From assembly GCA_944387885.1 (NCBI GenBank), contig CALXGR010000010.1, positions 1 to 60,259 on the forward strand: DNA of 60,259 nucleotides, written 5' to 3'. The position numbers and the translations under genes are program-made. This stretch comes from an uncultured Clostridia bacterium. GTDB taxonomy: Bacteria > Bacillota > Clostridia > Oscillospirales > Ruminococcaceae. Below, in pieces: positions 1-8,645 of this stretch. Numbering within the stretch: the first letter of the stretch is position 1; each line of letters opens with the position of its first letter. The notes under the pieces are model-generated. The model saw only the letters and a list, made by a program, of their open reading frames with translations. It was not told where the DNA came from and ran no database searches.

Positions 1-1
1 G

Positions 2-1030
2 CTGGGAATCTACCTGGTGGGAACTTTGGCCTACAATTACGGCAAGGCGATGGGATGCAAAATTCCTCTCCTGACCACTCTGGAAGCCCTGGTCTGTTTT
101 CTGCTGGCTGCCGGGTACAGCGGCGGCTTAAAGCCGGACATTACCTATCTGGGCAGTCGGGGAATCTTTCTGGGCTTTATTGTGACCTTTGCGGTGGTGC
201 AGGTAAATTACTTCTTCCAGGAGCGAAAAACCAGTTCCCCGAAGGCGGCAGCTATTGTTCCGGCAGCTCTCAACCTGGGGATTTGGCTGGGTGTGAGCCT
301 GGCAGTCACCAGCCTTGCGAAAGTGAACCTCTGCGCCCTGATTGAAAATATCCTCAGCGTTCCCATGGAACTGCTCCTATCGGTGCCCGGCATGTTTGTT
401 CTGGGAGCATTTTCCTGCTTCCTCTGCTTTTTCGGAATCCCGGGCACTGCGATCCTCAGTGCGGTGCTCATGCCCTCTCTTCTGGAAGTGACTGCTGCCA
501 ATGCCACCATCTGGCAGGAGGGGGTAGCAGCCGGAATGACCCCTCTGGAATGCCATCAGGCGCTTATTTTCAGTCCGGTCCTTCTGTTCAGTTCCATTGT
601 GGTCTGCGGCGGTGCCGGAAATACCCTCCCCCTCTGCGTTTTCGGGCTGCGTGCAAAATCTGCCCGGGTCAGGAGAATGGCTAAAATGGGAGTGGTGCCC
701 GGCTGGTTTGGAATCAGTGAGCCGGCGGCTTTTGGAATGCCGGTTATGTATAATCCCATCCTGTTCATCCCGTATCTGCTCAATGTGCTGGTGGTCATGG
801 GATGCACCCTGCTGGCCTACAAGGTGGGGATTCTCTACCCTGTGCATGTATTTATCGGGACTGTTCTGCCCATGGGATTTGCCCAGTTCCTGGGAACCTT
901 CCGGTGGCAGAATGCGATCTGGGATTATGTTTGTGCCATTCCGGCCGGCCTGATATGGTATCCCTTCCTCAAAGTTTACGACAATCAGCTCTACGCCGAA
1001 GAACAGGCGGCCCTTACCGAGAAGGAATAA
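2..1030 (+). CDS. PTS sugar transporter EIIC subunit (lactose/cellobiose type), 5' partial
   Basis: Membrane permease domain of a phosphotransferase system that moves a sugar across the membrane while it is phosphorylated by the cognate EIIB. The frame is open to the left edge, so the true start lies outside the window; about 343 codons are present. The protein is almost wholly hydrophobic with many membrane segments. The motif GISEPAAFGMPVMYNP near residue 240 matches the conserved (N/S)EP-x-x-FG-x-P-x-x-x-NP signature of EIIC of the lactose/cellobiose family. It ends in a short charged tail and is followed at once by a terminator. The substrate cannot be read from the sequence; closeness to the uronate genes may be chance because EIIC proteins usually carry neutral sugars. 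Confidence 0.85.
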   Translation: MGIYLVGTLAYNYGKAMGCKIPLLTTLEALVCFLLAAGYSGGLKPDITYLGSRGIFLGFIVTFAVVQVNYFFQERKTSSPKAAAIVPAALNLGIWLGVSLAVTSLAKVNLCALIENILSVPMELLLSVPGMFVLGAFSCFLCFFGIPGTAILSAVLMPSLLEVTAANATIWQEGVAAGMTPLECHQALIFSPVLLFSSIVVCGGAGNTLPLCVFGLRAKSARVRRMAKMGVVPGWFGISEPAAFGMPVMYNPILFIPYLLNVLVVMGCTLLAYKVGILYPVHVFIGTVLPMGFAQFLGTFRWQNAIWDYVCAIPAGLIWYPFLKVYDNQLYAEEQAALTEKE

Positions 1031-1043
1031 ATTATATAAAAGA

Positions 1044-1075
1044 AAACCCCCGGGATTTTACTCCCGGGGGTTTTT
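1044..1075. terminator. Bidirectional intrinsic terminator between EIIC and uxaC
   Basis: A perfect GC stem (CCCCCGGGA pairing with TCCCGGGGG) with a short loop has an A run on its left and a T run on its right, so it can end the EIIC transcript on the plus strand and uxaC on the minus strand. Confidence 0.9.
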
Positions 1076-1108
1076 GATTATCACAGACTCAAAACAGAGT
1101 GCAGGGGA

Positions 1109-2551
1109 TTACAGGCTGAAGTAACGCTTTGCGTTGTTGAAGCTGATTCCCTTGACCATCTTCTCCAGAGCCTTGTCGTCGTTGGGGTACTCGCCGTTCT
1201 CGACCCAGTTGCCCATCAGGTTGCACATAAGGCGGCGGAACAGCTCGTGACGGGTGTAGCTCAGGAAGCTGCGGCTGTCGGTGAGCATGCCGATGAAGTT
1301 GCCGATAACGCCCAGACGGGCCAGGGTCTTCATCTGCTGGTTCATGCCGTCGTTGGTATCGCAGAACCACCAGGCGCTGCCCAGCTGGATCAGGCCGGGG
1401 GTAACATCGGTCTGGAAGGGTCCCATGAGGGTGGCCAGCATATCAAAGTCGGAGGGGTTCAGGCTGTACAGAACAGTCTTGGGGCAGGCGCCGGCCTCGG
1501 TGAGGGCGCTGAGCAGGCCGCTGATGGTGGCGCTGCAATCGGTGACAGCAATCATGTCCAGACCGGTGTCGGGGCCCAGCTTCTTGTACAGGGCGGTGTT
1601 CACGTTCCGCAGGCAGCTGTAATGGAGCTGCATGACCACATTGTACTTGGAGTACAGCTTGCCCAGCTGGGTCAGCACATAGGTGGTGTAGCCGTCGCCC
1701 TCTTCCTTGGTCAGGGGCTCTCCGGCCATAGCCTTCTTGAAGGCAGCAGTGGCTTCCTGAGTGGAAACGGGGGTGTAGGGGATGTAGTCCAGGCCGTGGT
1801 CAGAAGCACGGCAGCCCATCTTTACGAAGAACTGGAGACGCTCGTCCAGAGCATCCACCACGCAGTTGACACAGGAGAATTCCCGGCCCACTACCTTTTC
1901 CAGCTGATGGATGTAGTCGGCAAAACCGGGCTTGAGAATGTTCAGGACCTTGCCAGGACGGAGGGAGGGAGGCACCACAAGGTCGATGGTGGGGTCGTTC
2001 TTGATCTTCTCATGCCACTCCAGGGAGTCGATGGGGTCATCGGTGGTGCCGATAAAGGCCACATTGCTCTGACGGATCAGGCCCCGGACGGTGGTGTTGG
2101 GGTCGTGCTGGAGCTTGTCATTGCACAGGTTCCATACTTCCTCGGCAGTCTCACCGTTGAGGACACCCTCGTAGCCGAAGAACTTCTTCAGTTCCAGGTG
2201 GCACCAGGTGTAGATGGGGTTGCCGATGGACATTTCCAGGGTCTCGGCAAACTTCTGGAAACGCTCCCGATCGGGCTCGTCCCCGGTAATGTACTTCTCA
2301 GGCACACCGTTGGAACGCATGAGACGCCACTTGTAGTGGTCGCCGAAGTAGTAGTCGCTGCCGTCCTCCAGAACCTGGTGGCCGCCCAGCCATACCTGGC
2401 AGATGTTTTCAAACCGGCGGTCTTCGTAGATCTCCCGGGGAGGAATATGGCAGTGATAGTCGCAGATAGGCATATCGGCCGCATAATCGTGATACAAATG
2501 TTTGGCAGTTTCGGTTTCCAGCAGGAAATCCTTGTCCATAAATGCTTTCAT
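1109..2551 (-). CDS. uxaC: Glucuronate (uronate) isomerase UxaC
   Basis: Converts D-glucuronate to D-fructuronate and D-galacturonate to D-tagaturonate, the first step of cytoplasmic hexuronate breakdown. The 480-residue product matches the usual length of about 470. The amidohydrolase-like metal motif HCH is at residues 33-35 (CDYHCHIPP), followed by the family-typical DRRFENICQVWLGG region. I chose the ATG at 2549-2551 because GGAG lies about 8 bases upstream and the family starts here; the frame stays open further 5' but runs through the promoter. It is divergent from uxaB across a shared 388-base regulatory region and is alone in its transcription unit. Confidence 0.95.
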   Translation of the reverse strand: MKAFMDKDFLLETETAKHLYHDYAADMPICDYHCHIPPREIYEDRRFENICQVWLGGHQVLEDGSDYYFGDHYKWRLMRSNGVPEKYITGDEPDRERFQKFAETLEMSIGNPIYTWCHLELKKFFGYEGVLNGETAEEVWNLCNDKLQHDPNTTVRGLIRQSNVAFIGTTDDPIDSLEWHEKIKNDPTIDLVVPPSLRPGKVLNILKPGFADYIHQLEKVVGREFSCVNCVVDALDERLQFFVKMGCRASDHGLDYIPYTPVSTQEATAAFKKAMAGEPLTKEEGDGYTTYVLTQLGKLYSKYNVVMQLHYSCLRNVNTALYKKLGPDTGLDMIAVTDCSATISGLLSALTEAGACPKTVLYSLNPSDFDMLATLMGPFQTDVTPGLIQLGSAWWFCDTNDGMNQQMKTLARLGVIGNFIGMLTDSRSFLSYTRHELFRRLMCNLMGNWVENGEYPNDDKALEKMVKGISFNNAKRYFSL

Positions 2552-2606
2552 TTCAGCAGCTCCTTTTTCCGAGTATTGGGAGGAAAATCCATCCCTAATT
2601 AAGTCT

Positions 2607-2635
2607 ATTATACTAGAAAACAAGCTCCTAAACAA
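2607..2635 (-). promoter_or_regulatory. Promoter of uxaC
   Basis: On the minus strand a perfect TATAAT (2607-2612) stands 17 bases from TTGTTT (2630-2635). The -35 overlaps a TTGGGTTGTT copy of the repeat found elsewhere in this intergenic region, so a regulator bound there could control entry of RNA polymerase. Confidence 0.65.
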
Positions 2636-2810
2636 CCCAATTCCAAGGGGTTTTTTCAATTCGGCAAAAGGGTGAAAAGCATCTGAAAGAATTGGGCAAC
2701 ATGTTCAAAAAATCCCGAGATGAGACCCGCTGAAACAGGACAAAATTTGTGCGATATGCGCAAAAAATTCCGGAGAGTTTGGGCAACAAAACAGAGTGAA
2801 AACAATTTCG

Positions 2811-2839
2811 TTGACAGTCTTTTTGAAAGGATTTATTAT
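2811..2839 (+). promoter_or_regulatory. Promoter of the uxaB operon
   Basis: TTGACA (2811-2816), a 17-base spacer, then TATTAT (2834-2839), about 100 bases upstream of the uxaB start. This is a near-consensus sigma-A promoter. Confidence 0.8.
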
Positions 2840-2939
2840 AAGAATAGTGCAGTGTAGGGTACTCTGCCCCAAAGGAAAAAGACGGGGAAATTGAGGCCTT
2901 ATGACTTTAAATTTTCAGAACAAAGGAGTAGGAACATTC

Positions 2940-4439
2940 ATGGAAACTTTGAATTACCAGGTGCTGGAAAAGTCCGGTTACAAAGGTTATATCAAAAAGA
3001 GCGCTCCTGAAAAGGTGCTGCAGTTCGGGGAAGGCAACTTCCTGCGGGCCTTTGTAGATTACTGGTTTGACCTGGCCAACGAGAAGGCCGACTGGAACGG
3101 CAAGTGCGTTCTGGTCCAGCCCATCGCCCCTGGCCTGGCCAAGATGATCAACGAGCAGGAAGGCCTGTACACCCTTTACCTCCGGGGCAGTGAAAAGGGC
3201 CAGAAGGTGGACGACAAGCGGGTCATCAGCTCTGTCAGCCGCTGCCTCAACCCCTATGAGGCTGAGGACTACAAGGCTATGATGGAAGTGGCTGTCAGCG
3301 ACGATCTGGAAATTATCGTCTCCAACACCACCGAGGCCGGTATCGTCTATGATCCTGCCTGCCAGAAGGATGACTGCCCTCCCAGCAGCTTCCCCGCCAA
3401 GCTGACCCAGGTGCTCTACAACCGGTTCAAGGCCGGTAAGCCCGGCATCATCATGCTGGCCTGCGAGCTGATCGACAACAACGGCAAGGAACTGCTCAAG
3501 TGCGTCAACCAGTACATTGACCAGTGGGGCCTGGAAGAGGGCTTCAAGAAGTATGTCAACGAGGACTGCACCTTCTGCGGCTCTCTGGTAGACCGGATCG
3601 TTCCCGGCCGGATCCGTGACCCTCAGGAAGTAGCTGCCCTGGAAGAGAAGCACGGCTACGCCGACCCCCTGCTGGACGTGGGCGAAGTGTTCGGTGTCTG
3701 GGTCATTGAAGGTCCCGACTGGCTCAGCGACAAGCTGCCCTTCCGGAAGGCCGGTATCGAGGACAAGGTCTTTGTTACCCCCGATATGAGCCCCTACAAG
3801 AAGCGGAAGGTCCGGATCCTCAACGGCGCTCACACCGGCTTTGTGCTGGGCGCATACCTGGCCGGCCAGGATATTGTCCGGGACTGCATGAACAACGAGA
3901 CCATCAAGGGCTTCATGAACAAGATGCTCTATGATGAGGTGATCCCCACCCTGCCCCTGGACAAGGACGACCTGATGAACTTTGCTGCCGCCGTGCAGGA
4001 CCGGTTCAACAACCCCTTCGTAAATCACGAGCTCATGAGCATTTCCCTCAACTCCACCTCCAAGTGGAAAGCCCGGAATATGCCTTCCTTCCTGGAGTAC
4101 ATCAAGGAGAAGGGCCAGCTGCCTCCCTGCCTGACCATGAGCCTGGCTGCCTACATTGCCTTCTACAGCAATGACATCCAGGAACTCACCGATGCAGGCC
4201 TGATCTGCAAGCGTCCCAAGGGGAACACCTACACCGTCAGCGATGACCGTTGGGCTCTGGAGTTCTACTATGCCCATAAGGACGATTCTGCCGCTGACCT
4301 GGTCAAGGCTGTTCTGTCCAACACCCAGATGTGGGACCAGGATCTGACCCAGATCCCCGGCCTGGAAGCTCAGGTAACTGCAAACCTGGAGCTGATCCGC
4401 ACCCAGGGTGCCGAGGCTGCTTACGCTTCTGTTCTGTAA
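2940..4439 (+). CDS. uxaB: Tagaturonate reductase (altronate oxidoreductase) UxaB
   Basis: NADH-dependent reduction of D-tagaturonate to D-altronate, the second step of galacturonate catabolism. The 499-residue protein belongs to the mannitol dehydrogenase family: an N-terminal dinucleotide-binding segment (VLQFGEGNFLRAF, residues 26-38), a central STTEAG-like turn (NTTEAG) and the catalytic-region motif NGAHTG at about residues 295-300. The ATG at 2940 has AAGGAG 11 bases upstream; an in-frame ATG at 2901 lacks a good site. First gene of uxaB-uxaA-regulator-epimerase. It could in principle reduce fructuronate (UxuB activity), but its tandem placement with uxaA favours tagaturonate. Confidence 0.92.
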   Translation: METLNYQVLEKSGYKGYIKKSAPEKVLQFGEGNFLRAFVDYWFDLANEKADWNGKCVLVQPIAPGLAKMINEQEGLYTLYLRGSEKGQKVDDKRVISSVSRCLNPYEAEDYKAMMEVAVSDDLEIIVSNTTEAGIVYDPACQKDDCPPSSFPAKLTQVLYNRFKAGKPGIIMLACELIDNNGKELLKCVNQYIDQWGLEEGFKKYVNEDCTFCGSLVDRIVPGRIRDPQEVAALEEKHGYADPLLDVGEVFGVWVIEGPDWLSDKLPFRKAGIEDKVFVTPDMSPYKKRKVRILNGAHTGFVLGAYLAGQDIVRDCMNNETIKGFMNKMLYDEVIPTLPLDKDDLMNFAAAVQDRFNNPFVNHELMSISLNSTSKWKARNMPSFLEYIKEKGQLPPCLTMSLAAYIAFYSNDIQELTDAGLICKRPKGNTYTVSDDRWALEFYYAHKDDSAADLVKAVLSNTQMWDQDLTQIPGLEAQVTANLELIRTQGAEAAYASVL

Positions 4440-4453
4440 TATCACCCCAACCC

Positions 4454-4485
4454 AGGCGGGCCGGAGTGTCCGGCCCGCCTGTCTT
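4454..4485 (+). terminator. Hairpin between uxaB and uxaA (attenuator or mRNA stabiliser)
   Basis: A 12-base-pair GC stem (4454-4465 with 4469-4480) with a 3-base loop follows the uxaB stop. Only a weak pyrimidine run (GTCTTCT) follows, so it may be a partial terminator or protect the 3' end of uxaB mRNA while letting transcription continue into uxaA. Confidence 0.5.
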
Positions 4486-4508
4486 CTGAGACAAGGAGAA
4501 ACGTATCC

Positions 4509-5987
4509 ATGAAAACCATTCAGATCAGCCCTCTGGACAATGTGGTAGTGGCCCTCCATCCCATTGCAAAGGGAGAGGTGATTCAGGCCGGAGAGCTTCA
4601 GGTCACCGCCCTGGAGGATGTGCCTCAGGGTCATAAAATGTCCATCAAGCCCATTGCCCAGGGCGAAAATATCGTCAAGTACGGGTTCCCCATCGGCCAC
4701 GCTCTGGCAGATGTGCAGCCCGGCACCTGGATGCACACCCACAACGTGAAAACCAACCTGGAAGGGGAGATGGAGTACAGCTACCATCCCAACATTACCT
4801 TCCCGGAAAAAGTGGAGCCCGAGACCTTCCAGGGATTCCTGCGGAAGGACGGCCGGGCTGCCATCCGGAACGAAATCTGGATCATTCCCACTGTGGGCTG
4901 TGTCAATGACATTGCCAAGAAGATGGTAGCCGACAACCAGGATCTGGTCACTGGCTCCATTGAAGGACTTTACACCTTCACCCATCCCTTCGGATGCAGC
5001 CAGACCGGACATGACCACGCTCAGACCCGGAAGCTGCTGGCTGCCCTCACCCGCCATCCCAATGCCGGCGCTGTGCTGGTCCTGAGCCTGGGCTGCGAAA
5101 ACCTGACCCATGAGCAGTTCCTGGCTGAGTTGGGAGAATATGACCCGGACCGGGTGAAGTTCCTCACCTGCCAGGACGTGGAGGACGAGTTTGAAGCAGG
5201 GCGGAAACTGCTGGAGGAGTGCGCCGCCTTTGCAGGCCAGTTCCACCGTCAGCCCATCCCGGTCAGCGAACTGGTGGTAGGCATGAAGTGCGGCGGTTCC
5301 GACGGTCTGTCCGGCATTACCGCCAACCCCACCGTGGGACGGTTCAGCGATATGCTGGGCGCCCGGGGCGGCTCCACCGTGCTCACCGAAGTGCCTGAGA
5401 TGTTCGGCGCCGAGGGATTCCTCATGGACCGCTGTGTCAATGAGGAGGTATTCCAGAAGGCTGTCAACATGATCAACGGCTTCAAGAACTACTTTATCAG
5501 CCACAACGAGGTGGTCTACGACAACCCCAGCCCCGGCAACAAACAGGGCGGTATCACCACCCTGGAGGACAAGAGCTGCGGCTGCGTCCAGAAGGGCGGC
5601 ACTGCCCCCATTATGGACGTGATCGGGTACGGTGACCCTGTGGTCACCAAGGGACTGAACATGCTGTACGGCCCCGGAAACGACCTGGTCTCTGCCACCG
5701 CCATGACTGCCGCCGGCGCTCACCTGATCCTCTTCACCACCGGACGGGGCACCCCCTTCGGGGCTCCCGCTCCCACCCTGAAGATCGCTACCAACACCCA
5801 GCTGGCCGAGAAGAAGGCAGGCTGGATCGACTTCAACGCCGGAACCGTGGCCGACGGCGAGCCTCTGGAGGAGGCCGGCAAGCGGCTGCTGGATCTGGTC
5901 ATTGAGGTGGCCAGCGGCAAAAAGACCAAGGCCGAGGAAAAGGGCTTCCGGGAAATCTCCATCTTCAAGGATGGGGTAGTCCTGTAA
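4509..5987 (+). CDS. uxaA: Altronate dehydratase UxaA
   Basis: Dehydrates D-altronate to 2-dehydro-3-deoxy-D-gluconate (KDG), the joining point with the KduI/KduD branch. The 492-residue full-length form has an N-terminal SAF domain (about residues 1-95, with the HNVKTNL stretch) and the C-terminal dehydratase body, including FGCSQTGHD and the cysteine-bearing GMKCGGSDGLSG and SCGCVQKGG motifs expected for the iron-dependent enzyme. AAGGAG lies just upstream of the ATG. Second gene of the operon, 69 bases after uxaB and 3 bases before the regulator gene. In many Gram-positives the SAF domain is a separate protein; here it is fused. Confidence 0.95.
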   Translation: MKTIQISPLDNVVVALHPIAKGEVIQAGELQVTALEDVPQGHKMSIKPIAQGENIVKYGFPIGHALADVQPGTWMHTHNVKTNLEGEMEYSYHPNITFPEKVEPETFQGFLRKDGRAAIRNEIWIIPTVGCVNDIAKKMVADNQDLVTGSIEGLYTFTHPFGCSQTGHDHAQTRKLLAALTRHPNAGAVLVLSLGCENLTHEQFLAELGEYDPDRVKFLTCQDVEDEFEAGRKLLEECAAFAGQFHRQPIPVSELVVGMKCGGSDGLSGITANPTVGRFSDMLGARGGSTVLTEVPEMFGAEGFLMDRCVNEEVFQKAVNMINGFKNYFISHNEVVYDNPSPGNKQGGITTLEDKSCGCVQKGGTAPIMDVIGYGDPVVTKGLNMLYGPGNDLVSATAMTAAGAHLILFTTGRGTPFGAPAPTLKIATNTQLAEKKAGWIDFNAGTVADGEPLEEAGKRLLDLVIEVASGKKTKAEEKGFREISIFKDGVVL

Positions 5988-5990
5988 CCC

Positions 5991-6767
5991 ATGGAACGGC
6001 AGGATGGGCTCTGGCTCTTCCATCTGGAAAGTCCGGCCCGGCCCATGGAACTGGAGAACTGCTGGCAGATCTGCCTGCTGGCGGCAGGGTGGGGAAGGAT
6101 CAACACCCCCCAGCTGGCCGCCACTATTTCCAGGGGACAGCTTCTTCTTATCCCCCCCGACCATCTTTCGGGGCTGGAATTTGAGGCGGGCAGTCAGTGG
6201 TACCAACTTTTTCTCACCCCGGAACTGATGGAAAGTTCTATGGAAAAATCTCCTCTGTCCCTTCCCCAGGAGCCGGTTCTTCTTCGAATCAGTCAGGATG
6301 GGCAGAACCGGATGAGCCTCCTGTTGACCATGCTGGCAGAGGAGGAAAGCGGCCAGGAACAGTATGCAGACCGGGCCAGGGAGTGCCTGCTGGGGCTGAT
6401 GATGGTCTGGATCAGCCGGGCAACAGCCCCCCGCCGCCCCAACGGCGGAGAACTGATTCCCATGGTGCTGGACTACATAGAGGAGCATTATGGAGAACCC
6501 CTCAATCTGGAACAGCTGGCAGCCAGCTTCTATGTGAGCAAATATTATCTGAGCCACCTGTTCAGCAAAAAGACAGGAATCAGCCTGTTCCGGTACCTGA
6601 CCCAGAAACGGCTGATGGAAGCCCGGCAGCTGCTGGCCCGGGGGGTTACCCCCTCAGAGGTATGCCAGCGGTGCGGGTTTGGAGATTACGCAAATTTCTA
6701 TCGTGCATTCAAGGAACAATTCGGCCAGTCTCCCCGGGACTTCTCCGGAAAAGAAACCGGCCGATGA
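5991..6767 (+). CDS. AraC-family transcriptional regulator of the uronate operon
   Basis: DNA-binding regulator of 258 residues. The N-terminal part (about 1-140) looks like a small cupin-type ligand-binding domain; the C-terminal 100 residues hold the two helix-turn-helix units of AraC/XylS proteins (LNLEQLAASFYVSKYYLSHL, about 166-185, and the family signature CGFGDYANFYRAFKEQFGQSP, 225-245). It starts 3 bases after the uxaA stop, so it is co-transcribed and probably translationally coupled. By position it should sense a uronate or pathway intermediate and act at the uxaC/uxaB divergent region; that role is inferred. The ATG overlaps the uxaA stop region without a strong separate ribosome site. 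Confidence 0.88.
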   Translation: MERQDGLWLFHLESPARPMELENCWQICLLAAGWGRINTPQLAATISRGQLLLIPPDHLSGLEFEAGSQWYQLFLTPELMESSMEKSPLSLPQEPVLLRISQDGQNRMSLLLTMLAEEESGQEQYADRARECLLGLMMVWISRATAPRRPNGGELIPMVLDYIEEHYGEPLNLEQLAASFYVSKYYLSHLFSKKTGISLFRYLTQKRLMEARQLLARGVTPSEVCQRCGFGDYANFYRAFKEQFGQSPRDFSGKETGR

Positions 6768-6792
6768 AGTGATAGTAAGGAGGAATACCAGA

Positions 6793-7668
6793 ATGGCTAT
6801 TATTACCGAACAAATTTATCAGGAAGGTGGCGCCTGCTACCCTCAGATCGTCATGAAGGACGAGAACGCTACTGTGACCCTGACTCCTTCCAAGGGAGGA
6901 ATGATCACCAGCATGACCCTGAACGGGGAGGAATTCAGCTGGCTCCGCAAGCCCAATTTCAACCTGGTGGAGCGTCCCCGGTGCGGCGTGCCCGTGCTGT
7001 TCCCCAACTGCGGAACTCCTGACGACGGTGTCCACATTTTCAACGGAAAGGCATATCCCATGGAGAACCATGGCTTTGCTGATCTGCTGCCTTGGGATGT
7101 GGAGGAGATCACCGGGGAAGGCGTTACCCTGTCCCTGTCTCCCAACGCCCTGACCAAGTTCCTTTACCCCTATGATTTTGACCTGTCTGTCACCTACAAT
7201 CTGGTGGGCAGCACTGTGATCATTACCACCACCGTAGGAAACAACGGGGAAGAGGATATGCCCTTCAGCCTGGGCTTCCATCCTTACTTTGCCGCTTCCG
7301 CTCTGGAGAATGTGGACTTTGACATCCAGGCCAAGACCTGCGGTCAGAACCCCAAGGCTCCCCAGCCCGCCGCTCCTGCCAAGATCACCCTGACCCGCCA
7401 GGAGGGCAGCGACAACTCTGTACGGCAGCTTACCGGAGTGACCAGCCCCATGGTCTTTACCGATAAGGGGAACGGACACAAGGTGACAGTGGGCTTCGAC
7501 GATGCCTTCACCAACGCTGTTCTCTGGCAGCAGGATGCTGAGAGTTTTGTCTGCATGGAGCCCTGGAACGGCTGGCCCAACAGCCTGAACGAGGAGGGCA
7601 AGCACGAAGTGCTGGCTCCCGGTGAATACTGGACCTGCACCTGGTCCATCACCATGGAAAAGGAATAA
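6793..7668 (+). CDS. Aldose 1-epimerase family protein (galactose mutarotase-like)
   Basis: Predicted to interconvert alpha and beta anomers of a sugar or sugar acid so that the isomerase gets the right form. The 291-residue protein shows the beta-sandwich mutarotase pattern: conserved His in NHGFADLLPW (H93), the catalytic-type His in LGFHPYFA (H163) and the acidic residue in MEPWNGWPNS (E256). The start at 6793 has AAGGAGG 8 bases upstream; an in-frame extension into the regulator gene has none. Last gene of the uxaB operon, overlapping no neighbour and closed by a strong terminator. Substrate is inferred from context only; the group is close to glucose-6-phosphate 1-epimerase-like proteins. 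Confidence 0.85.
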   Translation: MAIITEQIYQEGGACYPQIVMKDENATVTLTPSKGGMITSMTLNGEEFSWLRKPNFNLVERPRCGVPVLFPNCGTPDDGVHIFNGKAYPMENHGFADLLPWDVEEITGEGVTLSLSPNALTKFLYPYDFDLSVTYNLVGSTVIITTTVGNNGEEDMPFSLGFHPYFAASALENVDFDIQAKTCGQNPKAPQPAAPAKITLTRQEGSDNSVRQLTGVTSPMVFTDKGNGHKVTVGFDDAFTNAVLWQQDAESFVCMEPWNGWPNSLNEEGKHEVLAPGEYWTCTWSITMEKE

Positions 7669-7683
7669 TCGCCGTAAAAAGCG

Positions 7684-7718
7684 ACAGCCCCCGGTCCTTT
7701 TACCGGGGGCTGTTTTTC
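7684..7718 (+). terminator. Terminator of the uxaB-uxaA operon
   Basis: ACAGCCCCCGGT pairs with ACCGGGGGCTGT around a short loop and is followed by TTTTTCT, a textbook intrinsic terminator just after the epimerase gene. Confidence 0.92.
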
Positions 7719-7723
7719 TGTAA

Positions 7724-7755
7724 TTAAAAACCCGCTCCGGGGGTGCCGGAGCGGG
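7724..7755 (-). terminator. Terminator of kduI-kduD (minus strand)
   Basis: Read on the minus strand, a CCCGCTCCGG/CCGGAGCGGG hairpin (7731-7755) is followed by TTTTT (7726-7730). It sits just past the kduD stop and back-to-back with the uxa operon terminator. Confidence 0.9.
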
Positions 7756-7779
7756 AAGCTGGATTCAAGTGGCCGTAAC

Positions 7780-8583
7780 TCAGGGCTGCTTGCCGATGTA
7801 GGAAGCGATACCGCCGTCTACATAGAGGATCAGACCATTGACAAAGTCGGAAGCGGAGGATGCCAGGAAGACAGCGGGTCCACCCAGGTCATCGGGCACG
7901 CCCCAGCGAGCAGCGGGGGTGCGGCTTACGATAAACTTGTCAAAGGGATGCTTGCTGCCGTCAGCCTGGGGCTCACGGAGGGGAGCAGTCTGGGGAGTGG
8001 CAATGTAGCCAGGTCCGATGCCGTTGCACTGGATGTTGTACTGAGCGTACTCAGAAGCAATGTTCTTGGTCAGCATCTTCAGGCCGCCCTTGGCAGCAGC
8101 GTAAGCGGAAACGGTCTCACGGCCGAACTCGCTCATCATGGAGCAGATGTTGATGATCTTGCCGCTGCGGCGCTCCATCATGCCGGGCAGAACAGCCTTG
8201 GCAACGATAAAGGGAGCGTTCAGGTCAACATCGATAACCTGACGGAAGTCCTCAGCCTTCATCTCGACCATGGGGACGCGCTTGATGATGCCAGCGTTGT
8301 TGACCAGAATGTCAATGGGACCAACCTCGGCGTTGATCTGGGCGACCATAGCCTGAACGGCAGCCTCATCGCAGACATTGCAGACATAGCCGTGGGCCTT
8401 GATGCCGTCAGCCTCGTAGCTGGCCAGACCTTTGTCTACCAGTTCCTGCTTGATGTCGTTGAAAACGATGGTGGCGCCGCAGCCGGCCATAGCCTTGGCA
8501 ATGGCGTAGCCGATGCCGTAGGAAGCGCCGGTGACGAGAGCGACCTTACCGGTCAAATCAAAAGAGTTAATGGTGGTGCTCAT
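7780..8583 (-). CDS. kduD: 2-dehydro-3-deoxy-D-gluconate 5-dehydrogenase KduD (SDR family)
   Basis: NAD(P)H-dependent interconversion of 2,5-diketo-3-deoxygluconate (DKII) and KDG, completing catabolism of unsaturated uronates released by polysaccharide lyases. Classical short-chain dehydrogenase of 267 residues: TGASYGIG at residues 18-25, NNAG at 95-98, catalytic Ser148 and the Y161-x-x-x-K165 pair. AGGAGG lies before the ATG. It follows kduI by 62 bases on the same strand, which supports KduD over the closely related gluconate 5-dehydrogenase. Codons are richer in GCT/CGT-like preferred forms than regulator genes nearby, hinting at good expression. Confidence 0.92.
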   Translation of the reverse strand: MSTTINSFDLTGKVALVTGASYGIGYAIAKAMAGCGATIVFNDIKQELVDKGLASYEADGIKAHGYVCNVCDEAAVQAMVAQINAEVGPIDILVNNAGIIKRVPMVEMKAEDFRQVIDVDLNAPFIVAKAVLPGMMERRSGKIINICSMMSEFGRETVSAYAAAKGGLKMLTKNIASEYAQYNIQCNGIGPGYIATPQTAPLREPQADGSKHPFDKFIVSRTPAARWGVPDDLGGPAVFLASSASDFVNGLILYVDGGIASYIGKQP

Positions 8584-8645
8584 AGGTATCTCCTCCTATT
8601 TTTTCTGTTTTATTTCAAAAAGCCAGGCTTTTTAAAATCGATTTC

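Larger units (their letters stand above)
2552..2939. promoter_or_regulatory. Divergent uxaC/uxaB control region with repeated TTGGGCAACA motif
   Basis: This 388-base gap holds no gene. It contains the two facing promoters and repeats of a candidate operator: TTGGGCAACA at 2692-2701, TTGGGCAACA at 2779-2788 (preceded by another T) and a degenerate inverted copy (TTGGGTTGTT on the minus strand) at 2631-2640. The copies lie upstream of the uxaB promoter and over the uxaC -35. The AraC-type regulator encoded downstream of uxaA is a candidate ligand. The motif is seen in the sequence; its function is inferred. Confidence 0.5.

Noticed and set aside
2907..6557. A 1,216-codon antisense open frame opposite uxaB-uxaA
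   Set aside because: It mirrors the strong third-position GC bias of the real genes, spans several recognisable plus-strand genes and has no family-like protein pattern.
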